DNA from: Aquatica leii
Taxonomy: Eukaryota; Arthropoda; Insecta; Coleoptera; Lampyridae
Assembly (NCBI GenBank): GCA_035610365.1
Contig: CM069432.1
Coordinates: 74,342,520 to 74,406,519, forward strand
Direction of reading: 5' to 3'
Length of the DNA stretch: 64,000 nt
A model generated the notes under the pieces. The model did not search any database and was not told the DNA's origin. It saw only the letters and a program-made list of their open reading frames with translations. Below, one piece after another: positions 1 to 12,990 of the stretch. A program made the translations under genes and the position numbers. The first letter of the stretch is position 1; each line of letters begins with the position of its first letter.

Positions 1-799
1 GCACGTATGTCGAAACTAAAAGCGTGTGTGTTAAGCACGATGATGTTTCGTACTTAATAGGTGGACACCTGCCCAGGTAATCAGTATCTGAACGATACCA
101 GATTCTAGGACAGATGTCAGTGATCAAACAAGTTTTACTTTGAATGATAATTTATTAATAAAAAGTTGAGTATTTATACAGTTCAAATTGCTTGGTTTTA
201 CATTTTACTATTTCATTATTAGCCTACATTATAAAATATTTGCTTATGTGTTATGGCATTGTAAAGAATTTGTTACTACACAATACATGTTGTGACATTG
301 GAAAGAATGTGCTGAATTACATTATAAGCATTATAAGGAATGTGTATAGGATTACATCACAATTATATTATTACGTTTTAACTTAGAAATTTTATAATTT
401 ATATTTGTAAAATTTAGAGGTTTTAGATTAAATTTAAATGTTATGATTAAAAATGATTGTTCATGTATGAACAGTGTGTAAGTAGCTTACTTGTGCCGCC
501 ATCGTTTGCAATCTTTTAATAACAAAAAACGGTTTGAGGCTTTGCATTTAATTATTACTTTGTTTTCACTATCGCCATCTAACATGACTAAAAAATCTGT
601 TTCCATATACAGCTATCTCATTGACTAACTATAATGTATATAAACAAGGCTCATATTAACAATATGTATAACTTTACTTACATCTTTATCATATATTTGA
701 CACGATTTCTTTAAGGTTCTTCTATGAGGAGGGACATCAAAACACCTTACGTGTCTATATAAGGCGATGTTTTGTGCAGCTAGACGAATGCAAAACAAA
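1..799. other. AT-rich stretch, no gene recognised
   Basis: No reading frame resembling a protein family was found on either strand, apart from the Penelope remnant that begins near the right end. The short open frames here are of the length expected by chance in sequence this AT-rich. Confidence 0.5.
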
Positions 800-1415
800 A
801 ATCAACAATTTATTAAATGACAATATGATATACAATAAAAGCAACGTAGACCCCACTATTAAATACCAAAAAATCAATAAGACTTACTAAACAACGGACA
901 TATAGATACTAATACATATAAAGGGTTTGATACATATACTAACACTCCACCTAGGTTCTACGGGTTAATCAAAATTCACAAAGACGATCATCCACTAAGA
1001 CCCATCGTATCTTGTATTGGAACACCTACATACAAACTGTCAAAGTTCATATCTAACATATGAAGTAACATTTCATTTTTATTTCAACGCAACATAAAAA
1101 CTTCTTATAAACTAATCGATAATGTTAAAACTATTATAATACCACCTAACTACAAGATAGTCTCGTTTGATGTTTCGTGTCTGTTCACAAATATTAGCAA
1201 AGATCTCACTATCAAACTAATAAATTCATATTGGAATGATATAAAGTGCTTTACCACCCTAGATCTTACAATTTTTAACAATATAGTTAAGTTTTTATTC
1301 AACACAAGCTACTTTACACATAACAATAAGATCTATAATCAAAAATTCGGCACAGCTATGAGCAATCCTGCATTACCCACTTTAGCAAATTGGGTTATGA
1401 ACGATCTAAATATTT
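800..1415 (+). pseudogene. Penelope-like element reverse transcriptase remnant
   Basis: Frame-shifted translation of the + strand gives successive Penelope-like RT landmarks. First comes a KINNLLNDN...DPTIKYQK stretch (about 805-880), the linker just before the RT core in this family. Then PPRFYGLIKIHKDDHPLRPI at about 945-1010, matching the family signature PxFYGLPKIHK..PLRPIVS, followed by TPTYKLSKF. Next are IVSFDVSCLFTN (about 1160-1195) and FGTAMSNPALPTLANWVMND near 1345-1410, which aligns with the GxxMGNPLSPxLANLxMN block. Stops and indels interrupt it, and the catalytic YVDD region and the C-terminal GIY-YIG nuclease are missing. It is a dead, truncated copy. Penelope elements are retroelements distinct from LTR and LINE classes; nothing here shows a host role. 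Confidence 0.85.
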
Positions 1416-4353
1416 TGATACATCCAAGAAGGTTTTTCTTTCTTTTGATAAACACCAAAAGTAAGTCAGAAAACACTTTTCACAAAAACAATTTTCAATG
1501 GTATCCTTTCGTATGTCGCATCGTTTAAGATATTTATTATAAATTTTTCTATACACTTCTTTAGATCTTTCGGGTCTTAACATTCTGTTTCTTGTTTTTC
1601 TGCAGCGTCATCAACTTTCTTTACTTTCCACCTTTTAAAGATCGCACGATAACCGGAAACAAAATGAAACTAAGATTTTAGACAATATGGCTACCACTGT
1701 TTACTTGCTACCATAGTTACGTTTCAAAACACACATGTAATTTAATTTATTTGAGAAATATTTTAAAATAAAAAAAATCTGTGCATAATGTTGTGTATGT
1801 ACCACGGGCGTAACTTGCTTTTATGGTCTTCGACGTATTCTTAGCCTTCGGCGGTCACTTTGAGCTAAAAATTATTTTTTTCTCCATAAAAGTATACCCA
1901 AAATACATAAATAACTATTTTGAAAACGCTTACATCCAAATGAAAAATTTTTGTTTTATATTTATTATACAGTTAGCCAAACTTTTTGTTTACAACAAAC
2001 AAGTTTGTTTTCTTACAAATAACACGACCAAAAGCATTTCGAATGCTATTAGTTTGAAATACAATATCTTTAGAACTTGTTACGTGCAGAAAGATGCTAC
2101 TGAAAAATTGCTTAATAAAATATAACATAAACAATGTTTTTGCTCGATACTCAGTAGAGTATTTGGTAATCTCATAAACAATAGCGGCTGGTGGTCAATT
2201 GTACAAGAGGGTCATTTCAAAAAAAAATTATCGCAAAAAGTCAAAAAAATATTCTTACAGTAACGCGATTTATATTTAAGATTTAGGATATTTGTCTATC
2301 TTTACAATTGATTTAAACGCATGAAATTCAAACTGATAATTTGATTTAAATGCGAATTTTCTGTTATTTTAAAGTAAATAAAATACCTTCCTTATTCATT
2401 TTTCCGGAGAGTTATTGACGAAATGACCTAATAGAGAAGCCGCAACTGAATTTAATAATCTCTATTTAATAAAATGCAAATTGCGGGCTTATTTAAACCA
2501 TGTTAAATATATGAGGTGAATTATAGGGGTTCAATAAAGAGAATGCTGTCTGCAAGGCTTGTTATTAAATTATAAACTGCATTTAAACAGGAAAAATTCT
2601 GTAGAAACAAGTAAAACACAAATTGAAGGCACGCAACGCCACCGTAAATGATGTAAGTCACATATGCATTGAAACTGAGTAAGCGGCTTCTTTTCTAACT
2701 TGCATAAAATTGTATTATGTGTGTCTCACTCACAAGTACGTGTCAGCCTCGGGTAAATTTGCAAGCTTTCCTGTTTGTTTATATTGACAATTATTTAAGT
2801 AAATGAAATATTTTTCTTGTTCCTTTTTTTGAAGGAACATTGACCAAATGACTTAATAGAGAAGCCGTCACTGCTAATAAACATAAATAAAAGTCAAAAA
2901 TCGGCAAAGTCGCCAACAAAAAACACGACGTAATTTAAACTTCTGGTCCTCTTTGTTTACCAAAAACACGTTTAATTGGATACATTCTGCCATAAACTAA
3001 CCCGATTAAAATAAATTTAAAAAAAATGTATGTTAATCGAATAAAAATTTAACCACTAGAAAAGTTCGGTAATTTTTACATTATTTCAAATCGTGAGTGG
3101 GGCAAAATATAAGAATATTGAATTACAACAAAGTTTTATTACCAAAGAAACACACACCAAAGTTAATACTGCAAATTTAGTATATAAATCAATAAAAAAA
3201 TGTTAACATTAATTTGGCAATATAAATAAATTAACGCAAAGATTTTGTATATTAGCAAAATTTGTTGCTAAAACAAATTTGCAGCTTAAAAATCTTTTTT
3301 TTTAAATTTGCAGTCTTTAATTAATTTTTTAACATCAATATAAAATAAATGTGTTATCTTCTATTTGGTGCAGCTTGTAAAAGAGATAACGCAGTATGCT
3401 TTTGTTTGTATTGCATTTGAATTCCAACAAACTCATTAGTTTGTTATATTTTTTTGTCATTTTATATGTAAAAGTGTTATGCATCTTTATTAGAATTAAA
3501 CTTAGTAAAATAACTATCTGCCTAACCTAGTTTGTTATATTTAGTGACAATCAATTCAAATTCTTTTGTGGCATTTTAGCACAAGTACAAATACAGCTAT
3601 ATTGTTGTCATAAACTAAGATTGCATTATAATTTATTAGTTCCGTCGGTTATTAGTATTTTGTTTCGGTCGTCATTTATTAATGATTTTTTTGCTGACTC
3701 CAAAACGTTTTTTTTTTAAAGAATTTATTGTGAGTCTCATTGCATCTTTGCTCATTTAATTTGTTTTGGAAGTACACTTCTTGAAACATTTTATGTTATA
3801 ATTTTTGAATGTTTTCGTTAACACAAAACACACTGTCCGGGTACCTCAATTACACCAGGTATTTATGAGTAAGGCTTATTGTAATTTACCGATTAATTTG
3901 GACGTACATTATTGCAAAAAGACTTCGACAGAAACATAATAAGTTTGTGAGTGAACGCCTATTACCATTTCATAAGTTACTATTTTGATTTGTGTTTTAT
4001 GTTACGGCACATTTTAGTGATTGACCAAGCATATGAAAATCAAGGCTAATTTCTCGGCAGGCAAAACTTGTAGACCATGTTTTAAGCTTGAGTTCGGATT
4101 TTTTGCAGTAAATTTTGTATACAAATACAATTTCTTTAGAAATTTGTTTGAAAGAGAAATATTAAAAAACAGTCATAAAAAATGGTTTACAAGTTTTACC
4201 AGTTTGGTTTTTAAATCACTGAAGTATCTCTATGATATCTGGTATAAACAACGTAAGCGTAGGTGGCAGGAGTAAGAATTTTAGTTTTCGCGTTTATTTA
4301 TCTTTGGTTCGTACTTCAAAACATAACTTGGCTTTTTCCAATAAAACGTGAAC
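1416..4353. other. AT-rich intergenic stretch without recognised genes
   Basis: Nothing in the six frames resembles a known family. The one structural feature noticed is a pair of diverged direct repeats (entered separately). The open frame at 1823-2125 (100 codons) has no recognisable motif and codon usage typical of random AT-rich sequence. Confidence 0.45.
2370..2880. repeat. Diverged direct repeat pair, about 80 bp each
   Basis: The segment around 2370-2450 recurs at about 2790-2870 in the same orientation. The best-preserved shared core is a TTGACSAAATGAC block followed by TAATAGAGAAGCCG in both copies. The spacing is about 420 bp. This could be two members of a small dispersed repeat, the ends of a decayed element, or an old tandem duplication. 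Confidence 0.55.
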
Positions 4354-6135
4354 TTAACACGTTCAGCGCTACAGCGGTCCATATGGACCGCTTTTTCTCG
4401 CTTTTTTTCTTCTTCCAGGCCGGGGAGGTTCATATAAACTGCTGCGTTCTGAAACAATAATTTTGACCTACAGGCCAGTGGACCACTATTTAACCACTTT
4501 TACGTGTTCAAGAGACCGCGGTGCCCTACACAAAATCCTGCTTAGCTTGGGTTTGTGAAATTGCTGTTAGTATTGGATTTGTACTTGTAAAAATAAAATC
4601 AGATCATACTAAGAAAAAAATTATTTTATTTCTCATAAAATACAAAATAATGCAAATTCAAGAAATATTTCTTTCAAAAACGTAGAAAAAACTATATAAT
4701 TATTTAATTGTGAAACTCTGAAAAGCAAAGAAAACAAAAATGTGGCTCTTCTGTACAATCCCGGCAGTAAGTTGTTACTTTTTTTACACAATTTTTAGAA
4801 ATCAGTCCTTGTTTTTTTTTTTCTTATAACATATGTTACAATACTTACAAATTATGTGGGATTTAACTTCTCTTTTAAAAAACTATTAATACTCAATCGG
4901 CTTGGTTTTTTTGAAATATTTTCCAACGGTTGTTCGTTATTGTTTTGATTAGTTTTGCACTCCATAAGCAGAAGCAAAGTAATCTTTTCCTCTTGAATTG
5001 TGTCATTGTCATATATGTATTTTATAGCTTTTTGTATATATAGAAAGCGTTGACTATGCAAGTTCCTAGCGAAACTTCAATGGCAACTTTGCGATACCAT
5101 TTGATGGTACGTCTCAAGGAGGTATTGTAGCTAATTATTTGATCGGATAAATTGAGAGATCCTTTTCCTTTGTTGTATTCAACGATTGCAGAGTTTCAAA
5201 ATAATTCACTTTCTTCTTTGTATTTCCAGAGAGAGGTATGTTTTGTACTAAGCATTAAAATGTCGCGTTTATCTTTCCATTTCATCATACAAACTCCTCT
5301 TTCATTTTCTTTTCCAATTATTTCTCCTCGTTGTCTTTGTGTTACCTCTGTGGGGTTTTCTCGACGATTGAACCGCATAGTACCAAACAAATGCTAGTTT
5401 GAGACTTGTGTATTAGTTGTCTGTAATAATAGTAATAAGTTTGATTTTATAGGGATATCCGTTATCACAACATAATTTAAATGCTTTAACAAGTCCCAAA
5501 GCAACAGTTATTTCTGTTTTAACACCATGTTTACCAAAAAAAAGTAAATTGCATGTGATTTCCTGTACGTTGCTTCCACTGATTATTTTCAATATTTATT
5601 CCTTTTGACTGCATTTCTTCAAACTCTGCATGTTAATCATTTTCTATTTGAGTAAATAACTGTAAATCAACGGGTTGAAGAATATTAAGTATATTCTCTT
5701 CATCTGCAGAAAATGCATGGGTTGGAGATTTACTTCTTTCTGACAAGTAAGTTAGATCTTTATCTAAATCACTTGTTTCGTAAGGATCTAAAAATCCAAC
5801 AAATTCTTATTTGTAGGAATCGGAATCTGAAATTTCAACTAAAGATAAAAATGTTAATAACATGATACCAAACATATAAAATAAAAATTTACTTTTTTCA
5901 GAGAGTAAATTTTATTCTAAAATTTTTTTTGATCTGTTGGTCATTTTGAACAATTTGTAACTATTTTCATTCGATAATTTCCACTAACCGACCATTTAGT
6001 ACACTGGTACTGTTACAAATGAATTATAAAAGTTCTGACAAGATCAAGCGGACCGCTGACGGGACTTCTCCTGCCCGTACGGAATATTATACTACCTATA
6101 TCAGAAAAGTCCATTAAGACCGCTGCATTTTGTGT
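4354..6135 (-). mobile_element. piggyBac-like DNA transposon, internally deleted
   Basis: A TTAA (4354-4357) sits beside a terminal segment containing CAGCGGTCCATATGGACCGC (4372-4391). Its imperfect inverted counterpart lies near the right end at about 6100-6130 (GCAGCGGTC and ATGGAC on the reverse strand). Between them is a minus-strand piggyBac transposase remnant. PiggyBac elements insert at TTAA and duplicate it; I could not find an intact TTAA at the right edge, so that end is approximate. GGTCCATATGGACC is itself palindromic, and a related GTGGACCACT occurs just inside the left end at about 4479-4488. Confidence 0.7.
4740..5920 (-). pseudogene. piggyBac-type transposase remnant
   Basis: Reading the minus strand, an acidic N-terminal piece (SDLDKDLTYLSE) lies near 5740-5780. 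It is followed, after loss of most of the central domain, by the end of the catalytic domain: GTMRFNRRENP and KWKDKRDILMLSTKH at about 5260-5390. Then comes the conserved YNxxxGxxxLSDQIISYNTS...RRTIKWYRKV block (about 5060-5190), and a cysteine-rich tail (CVKKVTTYCRDC...HFCFLC) near 4740-4800 like the C-terminal zinc-binding domain of PGBD proteins. Several stops and frameshifts, plus a missing segment of perhaps 300 residues, make it non-functional. The protein family catalyses cut-and-paste transposition at TTAA. Confidence 0.85.
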
Positions 6136-9100
6136 ACAAAATAATTATTGCAAATCATTTTATTGTGTTTATATTTTATTTTTACTTAAATACTAATCAG
6201 AAAAACTGAAATAAATTGTTTGGTTCAAGGTAAATTTTTTTCCGGGCAACCTGGCGATACATCGTTACTTACACTTTTTCATTCAATGACATTTGCCACT
6301 CTCAAGATGCAAACTGCAATGTCTTGCAAAACGTCAGTTTGTTTAGGTTCACGAACGTTAATATGGCAAAGGCGAAGTTCTAACTACTTCTTGTTTTGGC
6401 TTTCAAAGAGAGGCTAGCACCAAGCCTAAATCTGGGTGTTTAACTACGGCGCGGTCTAAGCCGAATGTCGCTTATAATCATAAAGTATAAGACTCGATGT
6501 TTTAGTAATGTGTATTTGCATATAAGATTTAGGGGCAGTAAGAGATTGTTCTTTGTTCTAATATAGTACTTCATAAAATTAAAGTTTTATTTTGAATAAA
6601 AACTGTAGCAATACATATCACTGCAATACACAATGTTTCTCGTTCAGCTAAAATCAGTATTTTAATTTGTTTTTGTCTCATCTCATCAACGTTGTAGATT
6701 TTTGATAGCGGATACATTTTTAACTTTTTTTTAAACAAATTCAAATAATGTTTTACCTATGTGCTATTAAACTTGTTTGCATCGTAATGCTGATGTTCCT
6801 TCAAGCACTAATTGAAAAATTATATCTTTTAAAAAAATCTTTGAACTTATTAGTTCATATAACTATCATCGTTGTTATCTTATTGCGATTAAATTAGATT
6901 GCCTTTTTCGCAAGTTGTTGTTAAGCCAAATAAACATCTTACCATACTTTTAAAGAAATTTTCTAAATTATTCCTCTAACTGCGATGGAAATGTGAGTTC
7001 TCTACTATCTAAACATTTTGTGGTTCTAAGTGTTTTTTTGTTTTCGTCTTTAACTCTATGCTTAACAGCGTTTTTTTTATTTTAGCCGTATTTTTCTTAC
7101 TACAAAAACTAATATGAAGTAATATCTAAAAGTAAAACTGTGCCATTTTTTATTTTGGACTATTCAGTTTTGTTTTAATAATTTACATCTCTATTTTTTA
7201 GTCGAATTTTTAATATAGTTGCGTTTTTAGTTGTAAATTTAGCATTTGTAGTTGTCTGTCCGAAACCGTACTTTCTTTCCAATAAACATCTTAATTTTAT
7301 TAACTACATATAATATATGCATATTTCAGTTACATAGTTGTAGTCTAGTTTTGCACAATTATTAATAAATATAATTAAAAATTAAAATATAGAAAGAAAT
7401 TTTTAATCAGTGCATTTCTAATAGTATCTTGTTTGAACTGTAGAAATGATTGCTTATACTAATATGATTGTTTAAATTATTTGGTCATTTTGTTGTTATA
7501 TTATTTTGAAGAATTGTTTTAATTTTAACAATAACTTGTCTCTTTTTTTGACAGAGATATGTACGAATTTATATATCATCACGCAGAAACATCAAAAGGT
7601 GACATTATTAGAATCAACGCACGTAACAATTAAAAATTTGTTTGCAAATCATCAAAATTTATCTTATAAAGCGTAGTAAAATATTGTTTAATGCACTTTC
7701 TTCTTCTTTACATACGTTTAATATAAAAACGGTTGTTTATGATTACAAATTATGCAAGAATACAGTACACGCCCACAAGATTTTTTTAATTCTCACCGAG
7801 TGCGAAAACATCCCTAATCTGTATCATTCGATTAAATGTATCTACGGCTAAACTAATATATTTATTAACTAGATTTTTGTTATTTTATGATTAACTACAC
7901 GAATAATAAAGATTAAAATTTTGTTTTGCGGTCAAAGGCTTTCGCATTTTTTTTTAAATCTATAAATTTTATTTACGCATTATTAAACGTACGTTGTACT
8001 AAATTTTGTGTTTTGTTACAATTTTTGTAATTGGTATTTTTTATTTATTATTATCTCTAATAGTTTATCATTTGTTACTAAGTAAGCATTTATTTTTGTG
8101 CAAGACTACTTCTAATAAACTTAAAAGAAATCACATTTAAATAACAAAAAAAACCTGAAGCTTCTCTTTTGAATAGCACTGCGGCATGCTTTCTCAGTTA
8201 AGAATCGCTGGATTAGAGTGGTTGTTTAGTTAAGTACGCTGATAATACAGAGCTAAGTCAACAAGTGTTTATTTGCTAACTTTCTACTGAGAAGCAATAA
8301 AAACTTAAACGGTATTTTGGCTATAAATTCTTTTAAGAAGCAGTAAAACATATATATTTGTGACACCATTTTACACTTAATACAAATATGTACATGCAAG
8401 TAGATGATAAGAAGTTGTTTCAATAGTTTGGTTTTTCTAGGTTTTACAGATAAATAAGAGTTTTATGTATGTATCTGTAAAACCTAGAAAAACCAAACTA
8501 AAAATTAATACTCTTAATAGTGTTTTAGCTTACGCAATTAGTGAATAGAAATTTTACGTTAATAAGATGTGCTGATGTAAAAACTTTTAAATCTAAAAAC
8601 AAATTGCTTTGACACGTTTTTATGATAACCCATAAAAGCAAACAGATGACAGAGTAAATATTTAAATTACATTTAAAAATTTGGGTTTGTAAAACATTTG
8701 TTTAATTATGGTTAAAAAATTCTGACGTATTTTCTTAGAAAAATTTAACTAAAGTAAGCTTCATTTTGTGATTGCTTTTATAATTAATTTACATTTTTCC
8801 ATAATAAAATATAATGAAAATAAATTATAACATTTAAATTTATTGTTTATAAAGTTTTTACTGGTTACTATTACTGTTGAACTAAAACTAATCTAGTCAC
8901 GCACATTTAGTACAACAAGCAACAAAAAATAATAAACAAGACACAATACATGGTACGAAATAGAAAGGACAAACAATAATTCTTATAAGAACAAAAAAAC
9001 TTAAAAGCAAAATTAAATAATTTTTGAATTGATAACTATTTTTAGAGTAACTATTTTTAAAGTAACTATTGCCAGAATTGATAGATCTCTGTAAAAAATA

Positions 9101-9666
9101 GAACACATGACAAAACACTAGTTATAACAACAAATATATTTATTTTTAACAATGAGAGAAAAAGAAGTTTAAAAAATGTAAGCAAAGCAGAATTACATAT
9201 GTAGTAATAATGAATAGTTTCATAAATATCACAGTTATAGCGTTGATGCAAGTCCTGGAAAGTAGAAAACACTCCACACATACAGTTATCGTAGTACAGT
9301 ATTACAAAATCAGATAATATGTGAACTAGTGAATTTCCAACCCAAAGCAAATCGCATTTAGCGTAAAAACAAAAATTTAAGTACGTTAATTGTGATACTA
9401 TCTATATCTATATCGACAAACACACAAATTAATAGCAAGAACAAAAGGTACTCACGATTATTTAAAACATGCAAATAGCTATCTGCATGCTTCAATCATC
9501 CTTTAAATTTACTAAAAATATAAAGTATTAGTTAGATATACAATCGTATCACAAGTAAGTTGCTTGTCGACAAACAATGAATCGTCGTTATCAAATGCGT
9601 CAAGCGTTCGAGTAGTTTTTACAATTCTTATCGCAGGTGTGTCTCCAAGGTTTTTCGAACATTACA
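6136..9666. other. AT-rich intergenic stretch
   Basis: No protein family, RNA gene or complete transposon was recognised over about 3.5 kb. Open frames at 6220-6417, 7642-7851, 8897-9118 and 9066-9350 lack motifs, and the last two read phenylalanine- and tyrosine-rich as expected from T-rich DNA. A perfect 28-bp inverted repeat at 8425-8499 is entered separately. Confidence 0.45.
8425..8499. repeat. Perfect 28-bp inverted repeat with 19-nt spacer
   Basis: The arm at 8425-8452 (starting AGTTTGGTTTTTCTAGG) is exactly reverse-complementary to 8472-8499, with a 19-nt spacer at 8453-8471. Perfect identity over 28 bp in otherwise drifting DNA suggests a recent origin or selection. A transcript would fold into a stable hairpin; miRNA precursors usually have some mismatches, so a perfect stem is more likely a recent foldback or templated-repair product. 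No protein-coding context is visible. Confidence 0.85.
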
Positions 9667-10003
9667 TATGATATAACAACGATCTGTCCCCAGATTACGT
9701 TTTGGAAGTGATTTAACTAATCAATAGCCTTCTTTAGTGCGTACTTCTGGTTATAGTTTTCAGCGGAAGGTAATGGATTGACATGAATCACTCCAAATAT
9801 TAATCAATGCTTACCTCAGGAAAGGTTTCAGAAAAGCAGCGAAAATACTACACTCATTTATAATACAAACAAGTGTGAAAATTTAGAAGTGAAGACTTCG
9901 TTGGGCACTTACGCTAGAGCATATGCAAAGCGTACTAAAACCACCCGAAAAATAGTCTTTTTCACTTGGAAAGCTCTAGATGCGAAGAAGCAACTACTTT
10001 GCA
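9667..10003 (+). repeat. Left LTR
   Basis: It aligns along its length with 12493-12854. Shared blocks include CCCCAGATTA, TTTTGGAAGTG, GGAAGGTAAT, ATACTACACTCATTT, AGTGTGAAAATTTAGAAGTG and AAGAAGCAAC. The right copy has roughly 30 extra bases near 12615-12650, which explains the length difference. Divergence looks considerable, so the insertion is old. Confidence 0.75.
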
Positions 10004-12492
10004 ATGCATCGTTCTGAATGTAGCGAAAAGTCAGCGAAATTTATGCGGTACGAAAATTATATCAAAACAACCAACCCAAGGAGAAACGTAAATGAAACAT
10101 GTTTTTTTATCAAAAGTCGACACAAGTCGGACTACTTAAAAGACAGAGAACAAAATCAGAAACCCAAAAGTCACAACTTCAAAGTCACCAAAAAGACAAA
10201 CACTACACGACTGCACCAATCAAAACAAAATCCAAAACCGCAACACACAAAACAAAACCAATAAAAAAAAGCAACAGTAAAAAAAAGAATAAGAAGCTTT
10301 ACTTATTATTCTAACATCGTGAGTTAGTGCTTGTCGCGTTGAAATGTCACAATAGAACATTACAAGGGCAAAAGAAATTCATATAGCAGCGAAATATCAT
10401 AACGATGATTGACAACTCTAAAAATGCCGACTAAGCGGTAGTACGTAGAGTACAAGAAGTAACCTTGCGGTTTGTTTCAAGTTCCAAACCAAACACAACA
10501 AAACAAAAACTCACCAAACCCAATCAAGCAAAAGAAGTAATTGAGAAAGAAAAGAAATATGATTGCAGTGAATACTATTAACAAGAAAAAAAGTTAATAA
10601 TAGAAAAGAAAGTGACAGACAGAGAAAGATAAGGCAAGATGTAAGTGTCTGATTCGTTACGAAAAATAAAGATAAAGAAAATCGGATAAAAAAGAAAAAC
10701 AAAAAGAGAGACCACCCTACGGTGCCCATTCAATTGCCTAAAACATAGAGAAAAGAAAAAGAAGGAGAACAGAAAAAATACCACAGTTAGCTATATAACG
10801 AAGGCGTACCAATCGCTGTCCTCAAATTGAAAAGTATACTCTAAGACTGAAATGCCGACAAGCGGCATAGAAAACTCAAGAAAAACCTTAATTAAAACCA
10901 AAATGAGAGTCCTACTAGTAAATTACCAACCTCAAAATGGTCGATTAAACGGATGTAATTATATACACATAACAAGGTAGTCTGTCGCATAGTAAGATGG
11001 TTAAGAAAAACAGCCAAAGAGATTTTCTAGGAACTTAAGCAAAAAAACAAAATGTTTGCTACAGCAAAATAGAAAAAAACAATTGAGTAGCATATTAGCT
11101 ATCACCAACAAAATACCGTTTACATAGTTAAAGAACTAAATCACAAAATCTACAGACAAGAACCAAAGGAATAACCAAAATCCAAATTCCGCTTGCCAAA
11201 AACGAACTAACAATAACGACGTTTGCGACATGGGTGAAAGAGAAAAGACCGATTAAAAACAAAAGACAAAACACAATTAGAAATATCGAAACGGATAGCT
11301 GTTGACAAGAGAGAACTAGCTTTAGCATCTTTAGAACGACGACGAACTTTAGAAAAGTTTGCAGAAGTCATTTGAGCTAAACCAGAATGAGTAGACAATA
11401 GAAAACGAGCAGTAACACGATCGCACATTTGATCTGATCTGACCGCTTTTTGTAACCGACAAACCGAACAGTAACGATCATACTCCGCCACTTTAGATTT
11501 CATATAAAGCCAATAAAAATGACGTCAAAGAAAAAGTAAAGTCTTGTCAACACTATGATGATCAGAAATGGAATGGACGTGATAGTCCTGAATAATAGGT
11601 TTACGTTGGTCGTTCAGAACTACTACCTTCCACAGCTGTTTATCGTCAGGAAAAAACCGTACTTGTTTACACTAAACACTTTGGATCATTAACCAACGAG
11701 AAAATCGACTAGGAGACGTAGACACTCTACGCATTAACTAGTTATACCATTGGTCGTTAGTAGAGCTAATAATTCTCCAAACCGAAGACAAACCAGTCGG
11801 TAAAACAGAAAAAGAAGTAAGCAAACTTAAAGGTTTAGGACTTTTAAAACAACCAACAGTATTAGAATTAGCAGTAGACACAGAAAAAGAAAATGAAAAA
11901 ACATCAAAAGAATATGCAATACTTACGTTAACTAAAGATGTCTCAAAAGAAGTAGTTTGACAAGATGTACGTGGTTTATACTCGTCTACGGAAACTTTAA
12001 ATAAGGCGAGCTGTCTTATAGAGAGATAGGCACCGCATAGTAGTAACGTACACCCCGATAGATTCATTAGCTCCCATCGTACGCTTACGAGTTGTCTCCA
12101 TAAGTAAAAAGTAGTGGTTCTTCATCTGAAGTATTAACACACTAAAAGCTAAAACAGCAAACTAAAACAAAAATCTACCAACACGTGTTTGACTAGAAAC
12201 CCATTAATCTAAACAAAAAAAGAATTACTCGATAACTAAAGAAACTCAAGCCAACGTACTACTAAAAGGCAAAAAATAAGCAAGTCAATTACTAACCCAG
12301 GTCCTGCAACAGCACCAAAAAAAGCAAAGCAAAATTTTGAATAAGTCGAACCCACTAATAACAATAAAGGTAAAAGAATCAATAAAAATAGGAATTATAA
12401 CTGCACACACGAAATCGAGACCTAGACAGTTGATCGTCAAATTTGTTACTAGAGTTTTCCTACACCCTAATTTCTGCCGACTAACTATCGCA
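10004..12492 (+). other. Interior of the LTR element, heavily decayed
   Basis: The best + strand stretches are an arginine-rich segment near 11295-11370 (RELALASLERRRTLEKFAEV) and an open run at about 11765-11960 (containing LKQPTVLELAVDTEKE). Both are separated by stops, mostly TGA. Lysine- and asparagine-rich reading at 9980-10310 reflects A-rich DNA. The minus-strand open frames across the same region are serine- and phenylalanine-rich mirror images. I do not recognise protease, RT or integrase motifs, so this may be mostly gag or a non-autonomous element. Confidence 0.4.
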
Positions 12493-12854
12493 TGTGATAG
12501 AACAACGACTTATCCCCAGATTATGTTTTGGAAGTGGTTTAATTAACCAATAGCTTCTTTTAGTACGTGCTTCTAGTTATAATTTGCATCGGAAGGTAAT
12601 AGATTGACATGACATGACAATTACGGGAAAATCAAAGTTAATCACAAAAATATAAATCAATGTTTACCCCAGGAAGGCTTTTACAAAAGCAGCATAAATA
12701 CTACACTCATTTGTAACACGAATGAGTGTGAAAATTTAGAAGTGAGAACTGCACTGGGCAGTTACGTTAGAGCATTATGCGAAGCGTACCACAACCACTG
12801 GAAAAACATTTTTATCTTGGAAAATTGTAGCCGTCAAGAAGCAACCACTTCGCA
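12493..12854 (+). repeat. Right LTR
   Basis: Direct repeat of 9667-10003. It starts TGTGATAGAACAACGA and ends CCACTTCGCA. A short internal insertion with GACATGACATGACA near 12607-12620 distinguishes it from the left copy. Confidence 0.75.
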
Positions 12855-12990
12855 TATTTTGTATAATAAGAGAGATACTTTACTTTAAAACACTATTGGC
12901 TTTTGTAAACAGAGATTGAAAACTCGGTATTACTAGTTTTGATTCAGTAAAGATTTTAAATCTCTTGTTTAATTAATTTTAACATTTTTA
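12855..12990. repeat. Dispersed repeat fragment shared with 22737-22780 and 24287-24360
   Basis: Directly after the right LTR the sequence (TTTTGTATAATAAG..., TTTGTAAACAGAG..., AAAGATTTT) matches two separated blocks near 22737-22780 and 24287-24360. Here the blocks are contiguous, so this copy looks like the uninterrupted state of a repeat that carries about 1.5 kb of extra DNA at the other locus. Confidence 0.55.

Larger units (their letters stand above)
9667..12854 (+). mobile_element. Degenerate LTR retrotransposon with two LTR copies
   Basis: Two direct, diverged copies of a 340-360 bp sequence flank a 2.5-kb interior. Both copies run from a (T)(A/G)TGATA-type start to a ...TTGCA or ...TCGCA end, consistent with TG...CA LTRs. 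No matching target duplication or convincing primer-binding site or polypurine tract was found at these edges. The interior is A-rich on the + strand, as is common for retroelement sense strands, and carries short open stretches with many in-frame TGA stops. The superfamily (copia, BEL or gypsy) could not be assigned, and the strand call rests on base composition only. Confidence 0.65.

Noticed and set aside
1395-1583. 62-codon minus-strand frame next to the Penelope remnant
   Set aside because: No similarity to Penelope domains; cysteine pattern not matching any known finger.
10511-12067. Minus-strand frames inside the LTR element
   Set aside because: Phe/Ser/Val-rich mirror of A-rich sense DNA, no motif of any retroelement protein.
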